Source of the DNA: Deltaproteobacteria bacterium
GTDB lineage: Bacteria; Bdellovibrionota; FAC87; UBA2466
Length of the DNA: 64,000 nucleotides
Assembly (NCBI GenBank): GCA_900299195.1
Contig: OMIX01000064.1
Coordinates: 1 to 64,000, forward strand
Reading direction: 5' to 3'
Shown here: positions 42,285 through 52,581 of the stretch, in pieces
Position numbering within the stretch: the first letter of the stretch is position 1
Layout of the letters: every line of letters begins with the position of its first letter
The notes under the pieces: model-generated
What the model saw: the letters and a program-made list of their open reading frames with translations, nothing else
Told to the model about the DNA's origin: nothing
Database searches by the model: none
Made by a program: the position numbers and the translations under genes

Positions 42285-43967
42285 CTAGGATTTAGGAAAA
42301 ATTGATGTATCTAAGGAATGCGATGAAAGAGCCTTTTTGTAATTTTTGTAACCTAAAATAATAAACCCAAGTTGAAGAGCGACATAACTCGACACCCAAC
42401 CCATCCCACCGGAACCGAAGCCGTAAGAATGCAATCCCACTCCCAAAACAAAGTTAACGCCGTACCAAGCCATGAGCACGCCTAAAAACGAAATCACCGT
42501 CGTAGCAGCAAACCCAAACCCTTTTAACCAACCGGTGAATCGACCGTGAAGCACGGCTAAATAAAACAGCAAGGCTATCAACGCCCAGACTTCTTTGGGA
42601 TCCCAACCCCAAAATCTTCCCCAAGAATAATCAGCCCAAACGCCACCCAAGATAGTCCCAGCCGCTAACAACACGACCCCTATTTGCATCGCACGATACA
42701 TATACAAAGAATAGTTTTGAATATGAGTGGTAGAGGTAGGACGAAATACATAATATCCCATCACCACATTACCAAGACACAATGAAAGAGCAAAAGCTGC
42801 GTAGCTCAGAGTGATGGTTAACACATGGATGGTTAACCAGTAATTACTCCGAAGGACTGGCTCCAGAGGATTAATTGAGGGATCTAAAACAAACGGAAGA
42901 TTATCGGCTAACACCAGTCCCACAATAGAAAACACAGTCGCAGCCGTGGGTACCACACTATTTTTATAAGCCATCCAAACAAAAAGAGAAAATAGAACGC
43001 AGCCCCAAGTCACCCAAATAACAGACTCATACATATTTGTTACTGGGGGCCTTCCAGCAATCAAACAACGCAAAGTAAATCCGTAAGTGTGAACTAGGAG
43101 CCCTAAAATCACAGCTCCCAATCCAAGATTTTGAAACATTTTTCTTTTTCCCACGATAAAAACCATTAAAAAAATGAACCCAACCGTATAAAGTCCCCAC
43201 GACACTCGAAAAGGACGTAATCGATTGTAGTGAATTTCCCGTTTTAAAACCGATTTTTCTGGGTAACTACCTTTGGCCATGTCCTCGGACAGCATGGAGA
43301 TCAATCGAGGCACACTGGCGTTCCACCCTTGAGCATTTTTATTCAGAAATGCTTCGACCGATTCCTTCAATGTAATGGCAAATCTCTCAGTGACATCTGA
43401 AGCATAAGGAAGCCCCCCTTGGGTATTCAAGTTAGTAATGGGGTACCAACTTGCGGAAATCCCCTCGGGATTTGGAAGAATGGCAAACGCCTGACCGGTG
43501 AAAATTTCACCTATTAGTCCCAACTGATTTTCAACCGTAACAGCTTTCTTCTCTAAATCGGATAAGCGTTCCCTGTTCCTCGATTTGGTGGCCGCCGACT
43601 TCAGAATTCTTTTGAGTCCTTCGTTATCTTGCAGTTGATTAAATGAGAAATAATTTTTATCATCCCCAAGTCCCATTTCCGCTTTTAATGGCTTGTAGGT
43701 CACCCGAATGATCTCTTCATTTTCCCACTCTCGATCAAAATTAAACAACCAACCGACCAAGCACTCCACTGCCCCTTTACCCTTCCAGCTCTTTTTGCCA
43801 GTCACAAACTGTAAAGACTCCGAAGCAAACGTATCGAGCGGTTTAATTCGTCCACGATGTTGAATCGCTATTTGTCCAAGGCTTTCAAAATTAAAGCCAG
43901 GCCGATCTTCAACTGAGCCAAAAATTACTAGAGGAAAAAGAATGATGAAAAACAACAAACGGTTCAT
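42285..43967 (-). CDS. ccsA: Cytochrome c biogenesis protein CcsA/ResC family
   Basis: Multi-TM, WGWDPKEVWALIALLFYLAVLHGR. Confidence 0.92.
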   Translation of the reverse strand: MNRLLFFIILFPLVIFGSVEDRPGFNFESLGQIAIQHRGRIKPLDTFASESLQFVTGKKSWKGKGAVECLVGWLFNFDREWENEEIIRVTYKPLKAEMGLGDDKNYFSFNQLQDNEGLKRILKSAATKSRNRERLSDLEKKAVTVENQLGLIGEIFTGQAFAILPNPEGISASWYPITNLNTQGGLPYASDVTERFAITLKESVEAFLNKNAQGWNASVPRLISMLSEDMAKGSYPEKSVLKREIHYNRLRPFRVSWGLYTVGFIFLMVFIVGKRKMFQNLGLGAVILGLLVHTYGFTLRCLIAGRPPVTNMYESVIWVTWGCVLFSLFVWMAYKNSVVPTAATVFSIVGLVLADNLPFVLDPSINPLEPVLRSNYWLTIHVLTITLSYAAFALSLCLGNVVMGYYVFRPTSTTHIQNYSLYMYRAMQIGVVLLAAGTILGGVWADYSWGRFWGWDPKEVWALIALLFYLAVLHGRFTGWLKGFGFAATTVISFLGVLMAWYGVNFVLGVGLHSYGFGSGGMGWVSSYVALQLGFIILGYKNYKKALSSHSLDTSIFPKS

Positions 43968-45814
43968 TTGGGTTGCCCCTTTCTTTTAAAGAGCAAAGAT
44001 AAATATTGTGGATTCATATAAAACATCACCAAAATCCCTAAAACCATAATAAGTGAACCCCAGTACTTAATTTGTCTTCCGGGATCAAAGTTAACTGAAA
44101 AAACGGAGACTGGAGGTCGCCCATCCTCTAAAGAGTAACTCGCCTGATAGAAAGTATAGCCTCCATACTTTATAGGTTCATTCATGCTAATGTTAGCTTT
44201 TCTCTCTACTCCTTGGCTTGCATCTTTTACTATTACATCGCTCTCATAACTGGCGGCTTTGGTGGTTCCCGGGTCGTTCCCTATTTTGAATTTTTCAAGA
44301 TAAAGGTAAAAAGGCAGGTTGAGCTTCTTCTTAGTAAATTGAACAAAAAGTTCTCGTCCCCCTACGTTCAGTAACTTTCCCTGTCCTTCAAATAGCCACC
44401 ACCCCGAGCTTTCTTCGCTTTTGCTATCCGAGCTGATTCCCCTTCTGGGTTGAGTTAAATGAATTGCGCTTAAGTAATTATCTCCACTTCCAGAAATATA
44501 TTCAATGGATCTAGGAACAGTTTCGTCGACAGAATGAGGAAGCCATTCTTGAATTTTAAACTGTAAATCCATCCAGCCCGTTGGGGTGACAACCCCCGGC
44601 TTAATTTCTCCTTGAGCTTTGGTTTGCCCGTCTTTCCCCTGCGTGCGATAAAAAAGCTGAGTCCCCTCTGCATTTTGCGCAAAAGCCAAATGGCCCCTTT
44701 GATTACCTACAATCGCTAAAGAAGGATTATGGGATTTGGGAACTTCCATTCTAAACTTGATTCCCAAAGTTGTTTTCTTGCTATGAGCACCATGAAGGGT
44801 GGAGAACTCAGGAAAGTTAGCAAAAATCGTGTGTTTCTCCGTGGACTCTGGATCTGTCTGTCCCTTCTTTCTCACCGTAAGATGTACAGCAGGGTTCACA
44901 GGTTCGTTAGATCGACTCACCAATCGATTGTTTTCGACCACGGCATAAGGGAAATACTCATCCACTTTGACTTCAAACTCACTGCCGGCAAATCCCACAA
45001 ATCCTTTGCGGGCTTCTGCAATTGGAACTCTAAATTCTTTTGACCGAGCCATGGCAATTAAAAACCCTAAAGTTGAAGTTTCTTTCTTAACGGCCTGGGC
45101 TTGAAAAAACTTTTTTTGTTCTTCTCCATTATGAAGAACCTGAAATGAAATCAGCGCAGGGCCTAAGTTGACTTCGGTAGGTTTAGACGGGTGCTGTGAG
45201 ACAATCGCCTCTTCCAAGTTAAATCTTGAATTGAACAACTCTAATTTGAGAGAAGGCGCACCCACGCCCTCCAAAGGACTGGTAACTAATCTTCGCTCTG
45301 CAATCGCCCTTGGAATAAATTGATCGATAATTAAACCCTCTTCTTTGCCCACTTCTAAAGTTAAAATCTGGGCTTGTTTCTCTCGATAACTTTCTCGAAT
45401 CGGGTATTCCTTCTTGATGTTATTAGCTTCATCGGCCACGGTCAGAACCATTTCGTTCAGAGTCACTTCATTTTCCTGAGTGGCTTCCGTAATCGGCATG
45501 TTAGCATCCACTCCGAATTTTTGAGTGACTACCGAACCTAACAAAAGAACAATAATTCCTAAGTGAGTTAGGACAAATCCAGTTTGGCTTTTCTTCCAAG
45601 GGTAACGAATTAAAGCCGCGCAGAGCACGTTAAGACCGAGTAGAAATAAAACCCCCGCAAACCAAGGCGTTCCATAAACTAAAACATGAACAGCTCGGGT
45701 TCCATATAAAGATTCAAGACAAGTAGCTACGGTGAGTACACTGGCCAGTAGCAAAATAGAAATAACGGCCAACTTCAAAGATGCGAAAAACTTAAATAAC
45801 GGCGTTTTAAACAT
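43964..45814 (-). CDS. resB: ResB/CcsB cytochrome c biogenesis protein
   Basis: LKLAVISILLLASVLTVATCLESLYGT; GFVLTHLGIIVLLLGSVVTQ; ATGA overlap with ccsA; ATG at 45814 with GAGG SD. Confidence 0.9.
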   Translation of the reverse strand: MFKTPLFKFFASLKLAVISILLLASVLTVATCLESLYGTRAVHVLVYGTPWFAGVLFLLGLNVLCAALIRYPWKKSQTGFVLTHLGIIVLLLGSVVTQKFGVDANMPITEATQENEVTLNEMVLTVADEANNIKKEYPIRESYREKQAQILTLEVGKEEGLIIDQFIPRAIAERRLVTSPLEGVGAPSLKLELFNSRFNLEEAIVSQHPSKPTEVNLGPALISFQVLHNGEEQKKFFQAQAVKKETSTLGFLIAMARSKEFRVPIAEARKGFVGFAGSEFEVKVDEYFPYAVVENNRLVSRSNEPVNPAVHLTVRKKGQTDPESTEKHTIFANFPEFSTLHGAHSKKTTLGIKFRMEVPKSHNPSLAIVGNQRGHLAFAQNAEGTQLFYRTQGKDGQTKAQGEIKPGVVTPTGWMDLQFKIQEWLPHSVDETVPRSIEYISGSGDNYLSAIHLTQPRRGISSDSKSEESSGWWLFEGQGKLLNVGGRELFVQFTKKKLNLPFYLYLEKFKIGNDPGTTKAASYESDVIVKDASQGVERKANISMNEPIKYGGYTFYQASYSLEDGRPPVSVFSVNFDPGRQIKYWGSLIMVLGILVMFYMNPQYLSLLFKRKGQPK

Positions 45815-45830
45815 ATCAACCTCGCTCAAT

Positions 45831-46892
45831 TTACGAGATAGGGCTTAATTTAGCGCAAACTCCGCTCGTTGTTCTCCATTCTTGCTGAGAAGACCAAAAC
45901 TCTTTTTTTACAAACATCAGTCCCGTTTTTATCTTCTCATCTCGAGGATCTTCCATCCAAGAAACCAATTCCCCCACTTCTTTACTATCAGCGAAAAATA
46001 GCAAGGGCTTGGAGGAATCTAAATCACTATCCCCCCATAGAGTAACACGTTGTAGCTTCCGATTCACCTGACCGTAAGTAAAAATTCGCTCCACGACCTC
46101 TTGACCAGGATAACAGCCTTTGTTTCTAGCCACAGCCTCATTAAAATTTCCCTCTAAAATGATATCTTTTTCACTCAGTTCGTTCCCCGACCAGGGTACA
46201 GCGGCCTCAAGTCTAAAAAATTCAAACAAACGGCGTCCCAATAAGAAATGTCCATTTTCTAACCATTTCTTGAGAAAGAAAACTGCCCGAGAGCGGTCCA
46301 TGACCGTCCAGAATAAGGACGAACGACGAACATCCTTCCAGCTGAGAAGCTTTTCACCCCAACATTCTACGCGCTGCAAACTTAAGGGGCCGGTTAGGTC
46401 GTTGAGCCCTAAGTCGTGGGATAAAACACCTTTTGGATTCCAAATCCCTAAAACTGCATATTCCTTTGCAAGATCTCTAACAGAAAACTGCTCTGCAAAA
46501 TGAAACTGTTCAATGTGTTCTAAAACTCGTTCTTTTTTTTCAAGCGAAATCAAAAAATGAAAGGTTTCAGAATCTATTTTGTGGAAAACTCCAAGAGCAA
46601 CCACCCCGCCTCTTCCTGTTAAAAAGGCTCCATGAACGACTTGATTCACGCCAAGTCCCTTAAATTGGACTGTGGTCATTCGTTGAAGATAATCTTCGGC
46701 ATCTTTTCCATGAATCTCAATCACAACGTGGTCAGTCAAATCAAACAGACCGCCTTTTGATTGAGCCAAAGAAAACTCTTCTTGATAGCTTTTTAATTCC
46801 CAGGGAACTAGAGCTCCTTGAAAAAAACAGGTGCTTTTAGGCACACAAAGTTGGGAGGTCAAAGTTATTGCTTGATCTTGGTTTTTCGACAT
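45831..46892 (-). CDS. ygfZ: YgfZ/GcvT-fold folate-binding protein
   Basis: KGCYPGQEVVERIFTYGQVNRKLQRV signature. Confidence 0.87.
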   Translation of the reverse strand: MSKNQDQAITLTSQLCVPKSTCFFQGALVPWELKSYQEEFSLAQSKGGLFDLTDHVVIEIHGKDAEDYLQRMTTVQFKGLGVNQVVHGAFLTGRGGVVALGVFHKIDSETFHFLISLEKKERVLEHIEQFHFAEQFSVRDLAKEYAVLGIWNPKGVLSHDLGLNDLTGPLSLQRVECWGEKLLSWKDVRRSSLFWTVMDRSRAVFFLKKWLENGHFLLGRRLFEFFRLEAAVPWSGNELSEKDIILEGNFNEAVARNKGCYPGQEVVERIFTYGQVNRKLQRVTLWGDSDLDSSKPLLFFADSKEVGELVSWMEDPRDEKIKTGLMFVKKEFWSSQQEWRTTSGVCAKLSPIS

Positions 46893-47212
46893 GATTCGCA
46901 CTCACATTGGGATCGAAGTTGTTCAAAGGTGAAAATCCCTGTGTTGTGCCCATCGCTCCAATCTATCTGGAGTGCATATCTTCCGACCGTTTCCATTTTT
47001 TTGGGCTTGATGTCTGCGGGAACCATCTCATCTTTTAAAATTTTTTCTCGGGTCCACTCGTCGATACAATTGGCACAACGGCAGCTTAAGCGAATATTTC
47101 GGACATGATAAATGGAGTCGTGGCCATCATTCCAACTAATCCCCAACAGATCGGCTCCTAATTGTCGCAAACTCATTGGAGCCAAAGGTATTTTCGTGGG
47201 TTCTACTGCCAT
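46865..47212 (-). CDS. DUF971 / GBBH N-terminal-like domain protein
   Basis: RLSCRCANCIDEWTREKIL...VGRYALQIDWSDGHNTGIFTFEQLRSQCECESCR. Confidence 0.87.
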   Translation of the reverse strand: MAVEPTKIPLAPMSLRQLGADLLGISWNDGHDSIYHVRNIRLSCRCANCIDEWTREKILKDEMVPADIKPKKMETVGRYALQIDWSDGHNTGIFTFEQLRSQCECESCRKTKIKQ

Positions 47213-48312
47213 TCTAAAGTAAGTGGCTTAAATTGCCCTGCGCTTTGAGCTTGAAATACTGAAAGCTGAGCAGCCACATCTCCTGCAAGTTTTTTGTAAA
47301 GTTTAGAAACTTCAGACTCTGGATGAGCCGAAACAATCGGAGTTCCTTTGTCGCCACCTTCTGCGACTCGAGGATCGAGAGGAATAGCCCCGAGTAACGA
47401 GACCCCCATCTCTTGTGCCATTTTCTCCCCCCCACCCTTTCTAAAGATCGGGGTGACTTCACTGCAATGGCCACAAATAAACCCTGACATGTTCTCGATG
47501 ACACCTAAAATAGGAACCTTCACGTTCTGGAACATGCGAAGCCCTTTTCGAGCATCAATTAAGCTTACTTCTTGTGGAGTCGTGACTATCAAAGCCCCGG
47601 AGACGGGAGCACTTTGTGAAATGGAGAGTTGAGCATCACCCGTTCCAGGAGGCATGTCGATTAATAAATAATCGAGTTCACCCCAATTCACTTGGGTTAA
47701 AAACTGAGTGAGGGCTCCATGAATCATGGGACCTCTCCAAACGACGGGTTGATTTTCTGGGACCAGAAACCCCATAGACATCACTTTGATTCCGTCTTTC
47801 ACTACCGGCTCGATTCTTCCAGCCTCAGTCACGGGTTTTTCTTTGGTTCCGATCATCATAGGAATGCTAGGACCATAAATATCAGCATCTAACAATCCAA
47901 CCCGAGCCCCGGTTTCAGCCAATGCAACAGCTAAATTAAGAGTCACCGTGCTTTTTCCAACTCCGCCCTTGCCACTGGCAACTGCAATGACATTTCTAAC
48001 TCCAGGAATGCTAATTCGATTACTTTGGGTGCCGGTAGAGCGAACATTGGCGGTCATTGTTACATCTACTTCTGTCACACCAGCCAACGCCTTAACTTTC
48101 TCTAGGCATTGAGTCTTTAGTTGATCTTTAACAGGACATGCCGGAGTCGTCAGTTCAACATCAAAACTGACCTTCCCCCCACTGATTTTTAAATTTTTAA
48201 CAAAACCTAAAGAGACAATATCTCGATGGAGGTCGGGATCGTAAACCTCAGCCAAAACTTTGAGAATGGCCCCTTCAGTCACTTGATTGGATTCTTTATT
48301 CTTAAAAAACAC
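47203..48312 (-). CDS. apbC: Mrp/ApbC-family Fe-S cluster carrier ATPase with MIP18-like N-domain
   Basis: VIAVASGKGGVGKSTVTLNLAVALAETGARVGLLDADIYGPSIPMM; VTEGAILKVLAEVYDPDLHRDIV; start uncertain (GTG 48312 favoured over the longer ORF). Confidence 0.92.
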   Translation of the reverse strand: MFFKNKESNQVTEGAILKVLAEVYDPDLHRDIVSLGFVKNLKISGGKVSFDVELTTPACPVKDQLKTQCLEKVKALAGVTEVDVTMTANVRSTGTQSNRISIPGVRNVIAVASGKGGVGKSTVTLNLAVALAETGARVGLLDADIYGPSIPMMIGTKEKPVTEAGRIEPVVKDGIKVMSMGFLVPENQPVVWRGPMIHGALTQFLTQVNWGELDYLLIDMPPGTGDAQLSISQSAPVSGALIVTTPQEVSLIDARKGLRMFQNVKVPILGVIENMSGFICGHCSEVTPIFRKGGGEKMAQEMGVSLLGAIPLDPRVAEGGDKGTPIVSAHPESEVSKLYKKLAGDVAAQLSVFQAQSAGQFKPLTLEWQ

Positions 48313-48454
48313 GCCTGTTTCTAGCTCGATTTCAAGCAAAAGAAAAGTCCCCTTTGGAGAATAAGATACCCAATCAAGAATATTAACGCGTAGCGCACTT
48401 AATGCCCAATTTTCAACTACTTGAGACCAGCCTAAACAGTTAAAATAATGGGAT

Positions 48455-50254
48455 ATGAAAAATCCATTCTTTTCAATTGTTGCCGCTTTCCTTTTCACTT
48501 TTAGCTTTTATCTTTATCCCAATCCGGTCGATTGCAAGCCTTCCTTGGCGAAACTTGCCGTCCAGGCCCGAGACAAAAATCTGGCTAGTGATCCAGTGGC
48601 CCTTCTCACCGCAGAAGAGGGACTCATCAAGTCGGGCCCCATTTTCAAACGTTGGGATCCTGAACTTGCGACTAGCATTTACTCCACTGTGGCCGAACCC
48701 CGAAAAGATGGTTCCGTTCCGTGGGTTCCCAAAAATGCCAAAGCCGTGGTTATTTTTTTACATGGCTCGGGAACCGCAAAAGCCAGTGGAAAAAACTTCG
48801 CTGAGAATCAAAATATACTTAGGCCCGCAGGCATTGCAGGAATTTCACTCGATTTACCGTTCCATGGAGACAACAAAGGCAGCGAAAAGTTAAAAAACAT
48901 GGATGGATTCATGGATTGGATGCACCAGTTTGTCGAAAAAGTAAAAAAAGAGGCTGATGCTACAGGAAAAAAAATTCCCATCTACATGATGGGGCACAGT
49001 TTTGGTCCCGGCGTCATTCAAGAATATGTGGAGAGATACCCCAAAGATTTAAAAGATTTTCTTTTGATGTCACCTGCAGGGGATTTTCACCCTGCCTTAA
49101 AATACACTTATGAAAAAATTACTACTCCAGGCGAAAAGTTTTTAGAGGGAGAGCCCATTGTTGAAAATGCTGCTGGAGGAGAATGGGCTGGGCAACTCGA
49201 TGGACAATTCACTTGGCCCAAACGTGGGCCGTTCGATCGAATGCCAGGAAGACTGTTAATTGGAGAATTGGATGAGTGGTGGCCTGGAAACAAGGAGCTT
49301 GCCAGAAAGGTAGGGGTAGAACAACCTTATGAGTTTAACCAGCCACTTGAGTATTTCAGAAAAAAATATCCTGGAATGAAAATTACAACCATTCCAAATG
49401 TAGGGCACATGCTGTTTAATGCCACTGCCGCTAATGGAAGAAATTTGGTACGCGAAAGTATTTTTGACATGGTCGGAATTCCGGAAACAGACAGAAATCC
49501 CCCCGGAGTACCAGTATCCCCCAGCGAACGAATCGCATTGCTCTATCAGAGCTCTCCCGTATTTAGACAGTGGATTGGAAATCGTTATCCCTATTCTTTC
49601 CGTGATGAATTCAGAGTAAATGGAGTTCTTAAAGATTGGGAAAATGCTAAATACCAAGCTTGGAGAAGCGTGCTCGAACGATTGTCACAGGAGCACCCCG
49701 AATTTGCGCGCTCACGAGGCTATTCTTTGGCCATTGCTCAACAAAAAGCCTCAGCCAAGGAACCGAACTTAGATGCAGTCACAAAAAAATTACAACATGA
49801 CTTAGTGAGTTATCTAACTGGGACGGAGAAACAGAAAGCAGATATTCTTGCTCAACCCGATAGTGAAATCCCAAAACCTTTGAAACTGCAGGCCTCAGCC
49901 GTCGACAAGGGGTGGGCTCCCACGAAATCAGGAGCCACCGGGCCCGTCACACTGGCTTCATTTTTAGAAAAAATTAAAGCCAAAGGGGCCACAAAAATTG
50001 AAAGCACCTCATTAGAAAGTAAAGGGGTCAGGCTGTCTTACGAGGTGGAAGGTAAGCAATATGAAAACTACGTTTTAGATTACTCCCCGCAGGAATTGGA
50101 AAAAAAGGTCTATGAACTTTACTTGAAAGCTTATGAAAGAAATCATTTTGCTGCTCCCGGAGATACAATAGAAATTTTAGATGAAGGAATTCTCTGGAAG
50201 TTCTCAGCCAAGGACAAAGCCAACGTAACCATGTTACAGGTCAGCCCACATTGA
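48455..50254 (+). CDS. Secreted alpha/beta-hydrolase-like protein
   Basis: Signal-peptide-like N-terminus; AVVIFLHGSGTAKASG; GHSFGPG nucleophile-elbow-like motif. Confidence 0.78.
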   Translation: MKNPFFSIVAAFLFTFSFYLYPNPVDCKPSLAKLAVQARDKNLASDPVALLTAEEGLIKSGPIFKRWDPELATSIYSTVAEPRKDGSVPWVPKNAKAVVIFLHGSGTAKASGKNFAENQNILRPAGIAGISLDLPFHGDNKGSEKLKNMDGFMDWMHQFVEKVKKEADATGKKIPIYMMGHSFGPGVIQEYVERYPKDLKDFLLMSPAGDFHPALKYTYEKITTPGEKFLEGEPIVENAAGGEWAGQLDGQFTWPKRGPFDRMPGRLLIGELDEWWPGNKELARKVGVEQPYEFNQPLEYFRKKYPGMKITTIPNVGHMLFNATAANGRNLVRESIFDMVGIPETDRNPPGVPVSPSERIALLYQSSPVFRQWIGNRYPYSFRDEFRVNGVLKDWENAKYQAWRSVLERLSQEHPEFARSRGYSLAIAQQKASAKEPNLDAVTKKLQHDLVSYLTGTEKQKADILAQPDSEIPKPLKLQASAVDKGWAPTKSGATGPVTLASFLEKIKAKGATKIESTSLESKGVRLSYEVEGKQYENYVLDYSPQELEKKVYELYLKAYERNHFAAPGDTIEILDEGILWKFSAKDKANVTMLQVSPH

Positions 50255-50396
50255 AAGGGGTCAGTCGACTTTCAATATTGAAAGGTCGGCAAGGAGAACC
50301 TTCTCCTAGGGTGTAAGTGAACTTTCAATATCGTTACTCTGCTTAATACAAAAAGCCTGCGGCCCCTTTCAATATTGAAAGTCGACTGACCCCTTT
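50254..50396. repeat. REP/MITE-like element with perfect 32-bp terminal inverted repeats
   Basis: Left arm 50254-50285 AAAGGGGTCAGTCGACTTTCAATATTGAAAGG; right arm 50365-50396 is its exact reverse complement; internal hairpin AGGAGAAccTTCTCCT (50292-50307). Confidence 0.9.
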
Positions 50397-50400
50397 TCCC

Positions 50401-52026
50401 TCAATGAGTTTTCATAACGCACTCGTCGATTGTGCTAAAGGGTCCTGCGGTTAATCCTTCGTGATCAATCGGAGAGACATACCAATCGCTTCCTCCCCAG
50501 AAACAAACCCCTTTTGAAGTGGAGTGTTGTGTAGCCTTCAAACAATCTTTAAATTCTGTAATGGAAGAACCGCCTAAATATCCATAATCGGGACGACCAG
50601 GAACTGTGCCAGTATAAAGAGTGGGTTTCCATCCATTCAGCCCTGTGCGGCTACAGATGACACCAAATTCTGGATTCGATGCCGCCACTGCCGTCTTGCA
50701 CTCTTCCAAGGAAGTCATCGGATTTTGACCCAACAGCCCCTTCGGGGTTTGACTATAATCTTTATAGCCGCCCCCACCGGCCACCGCTTTTAAATAATAA
50801 GGTCGATACAATCCTTGTCCAAGAGGCTTACAATCAAAATACGATTTAGGTTCATCCTCTCGAAAGGTTGTTCGAAAAATCTTTGCGTTTTTTAAGGTGG
50901 GATTTAGATATCGATTATCCACCATTTCGTGACGTAATTCTGGATAGCGTTTCTCATCGTACGGATGAAAACTAAAAATACCGTCCATTCCCCAAACTTG
51001 CCCATAAAGATAGAGATCAAAGTAGAAATCACTCACCAAACGACTCGAATCTTTGTGACAACGCATGCACGAATCATCGTTTACCTCTATCAGACCTGCC
51101 ATATAACGATTGGGTACAATGGAAAGACGACTGAGAGTTGATGCAGCATAGGTTTTCTTTTGGCCATTGCTTTTCCAAACCGCTCCATAAGCCGAACGAA
51201 ACTGGGTTGTTTTAAGGAGTTCTCTGACTAAAGCATCATCGCCAAATTCAGGCAGCACATCGATATAGCCATCCTGCTGAAATATCTCACTTAGCTTTTC
51301 CTTAGCTTTAAGTGAAGCAGGTTTTAATGTGGTATTGTCCTCTAAGAATTCCACCATCGATTTCAAAGCTGGGGAAGAGATCCATTGGGGTCGATGCATT
51401 TTGATAGCTTTAGATAAATCTAAGGCTCGAGGAAAAGGGCGATAAACATTCATAGCCCAACCTGTGGAATACCGAGTACGAGTTCTAATTTCAACGGGGA
51501 GAAGATCAGTTCCCTCTTTTATAAAAAGAACCTCACCGAAAACAGTTCCTGCATAATATTCCCATTTCCACTCCGGACGACTAGCATTCATGATAACCGT
51601 CTTAATCGGAATCGTTTTAACTTCCCCTCCTTCTAAAGGAAAATTGACAAAATTCACGACCTGAAGATTGGTGGATTCGTCAGTTCCAGCGGTCGTGCTA
51701 AATGGAAATTGCCAACGACGATTGGAGCGATCGTGTAAACCACTAATAATACTTTCGGGTGCCGCAACCAAATCAGGCCACTTATCATTTGAACTGGCGC
51801 CGATTGAATCCTGATAAGAACGTAACATTACGGTATCGTCGTACCAAAGCGTTTGATGACTCATAAGAATCTTTGAAATCTTAGGATCATTCACTTGAGG
51901 CAAAGCCGCTCGGATCGTGTTGAGTTTTTCAGTAGGCATGATCAGAGTGTCAAGAGATGTTGCGATGAGTTGGCCCGTTGACACAATAAAAAACAGAACC
52001 CAGAAAGTTTTATTCAATGAGTGCAT
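50401..52026 (-). CDS. Secreted monoheme (CxxCH) protein with Cys-rich C-terminal repeats
   Basis: Signal peptide; single heme motif CMRCHK; repeats around EECKTAVAASNPEFGVICSRTGLNGW and KDCLKATQHSTSKGVCFWGGSDWY. Confidence 0.7.
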   Translation of the reverse strand: MHSLNKTFWVLFFIVSTGQLIATSLDTLIMPTEKLNTIRAALPQVNDPKISKILMSHQTLWYDDTVMLRSYQDSIGASSNDKWPDLVAAPESIISGLHDRSNRRWQFPFSTTAGTDESTNLQVVNFVNFPLEGGEVKTIPIKTVIMNASRPEWKWEYYAGTVFGEVLFIKEGTDLLPVEIRTRTRYSTGWAMNVYRPFPRALDLSKAIKMHRPQWISSPALKSMVEFLEDNTTLKPASLKAKEKLSEIFQQDGYIDVLPEFGDDALVRELLKTTQFRSAYGAVWKSNGQKKTYAASTLSRLSIVPNRYMAGLIEVNDDSCMRCHKDSSRLVSDFYFDLYLYGQVWGMDGIFSFHPYDEKRYPELRHEMVDNRYLNPTLKNAKIFRTTFREDEPKSYFDCKPLGQGLYRPYYLKAVAGGGGYKDYSQTPKGLLGQNPMTSLEECKTAVAASNPEFGVICSRTGLNGWKPTLYTGTVPGRPDYGYLGGSSITEFKDCLKATQHSTSKGVCFWGGSDWYVSPIDHEGLTAGPFSTIDECVMKTH

Positions 52027-52246
52027 TTGAACCTCTGTTTTTAACGCTTATTTTCTTAGCGTAGCAGTAAAAGCCAAAAACTAGCCCACGGTTATTTGTT
52101 TGGTGTTCACATCAGTTAAGAGGAAGCCATCTCGGTCGCTCATTCTAAAACTACTTAACGTAAAATAATTAAGTGGGAATCACTTAGCTAAGAACTTATC
52201 AGCGGGTCCTGTTCAAGGGATTATCGCTATTTATTAGGGAGAATCT

Positions 52247-52543
52247 ATGTGCAACCGAAGACATATTTTTGGATTATTGCTACTGGTAATCACTTACCTC
52301 AACCATATTAAGCCCATCCTAGATGCACACTGCATTGAGTGTCATTCCCCTGGAAATTTTCTCGATTTGTCTTGGTATCCCTTTCACTCCCAGAACTTGT
52401 CAGAACAGTCTGCGATCGTAGAGAGAATGATCCTTAGGGTTCAACCCGGTGTAGGACAAATGCCTCCAGGTCATCGCCCCAAATTAACCACCGATGAAAT
52501 TGAAACGATTCAACAATGGCTTCAAAGTGGTCTTAATATTTAA
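52247..52543 (+). CDS. Small monoheme cytochrome c-like protein
   Basis: ILDAHCIECHSPGN ... GQMPPGHRPKLTTDEIETIQQWLQSGL. Confidence 0.78.
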   Translation: MCNRRHIFGLLLLVITYLNHIKPILDAHCIECHSPGNFLDLSWYPFHSQNLSEQSAIVERMILRVQPGVGQMPPGHRPKLTTDEIETIQQWLQSGLNI

Positions 52544-52581
52544 TAACAGTTTATCTGCGCTACAATTAGAAATTCTATTAT

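Noticed and set aside
47214-47504. Antisense and alternative-frame ORFs in the Mrp gene
   Set aside because: Overlap a clearly coding, conserved gene
48313-48498. N-terminal extension of the Mrp ORF up to 48498
   Set aside because: Would overlap the signal-peptide region of the divergent hydrolase gene; the conserved MIP18-like domain begins after the GTG at 48312
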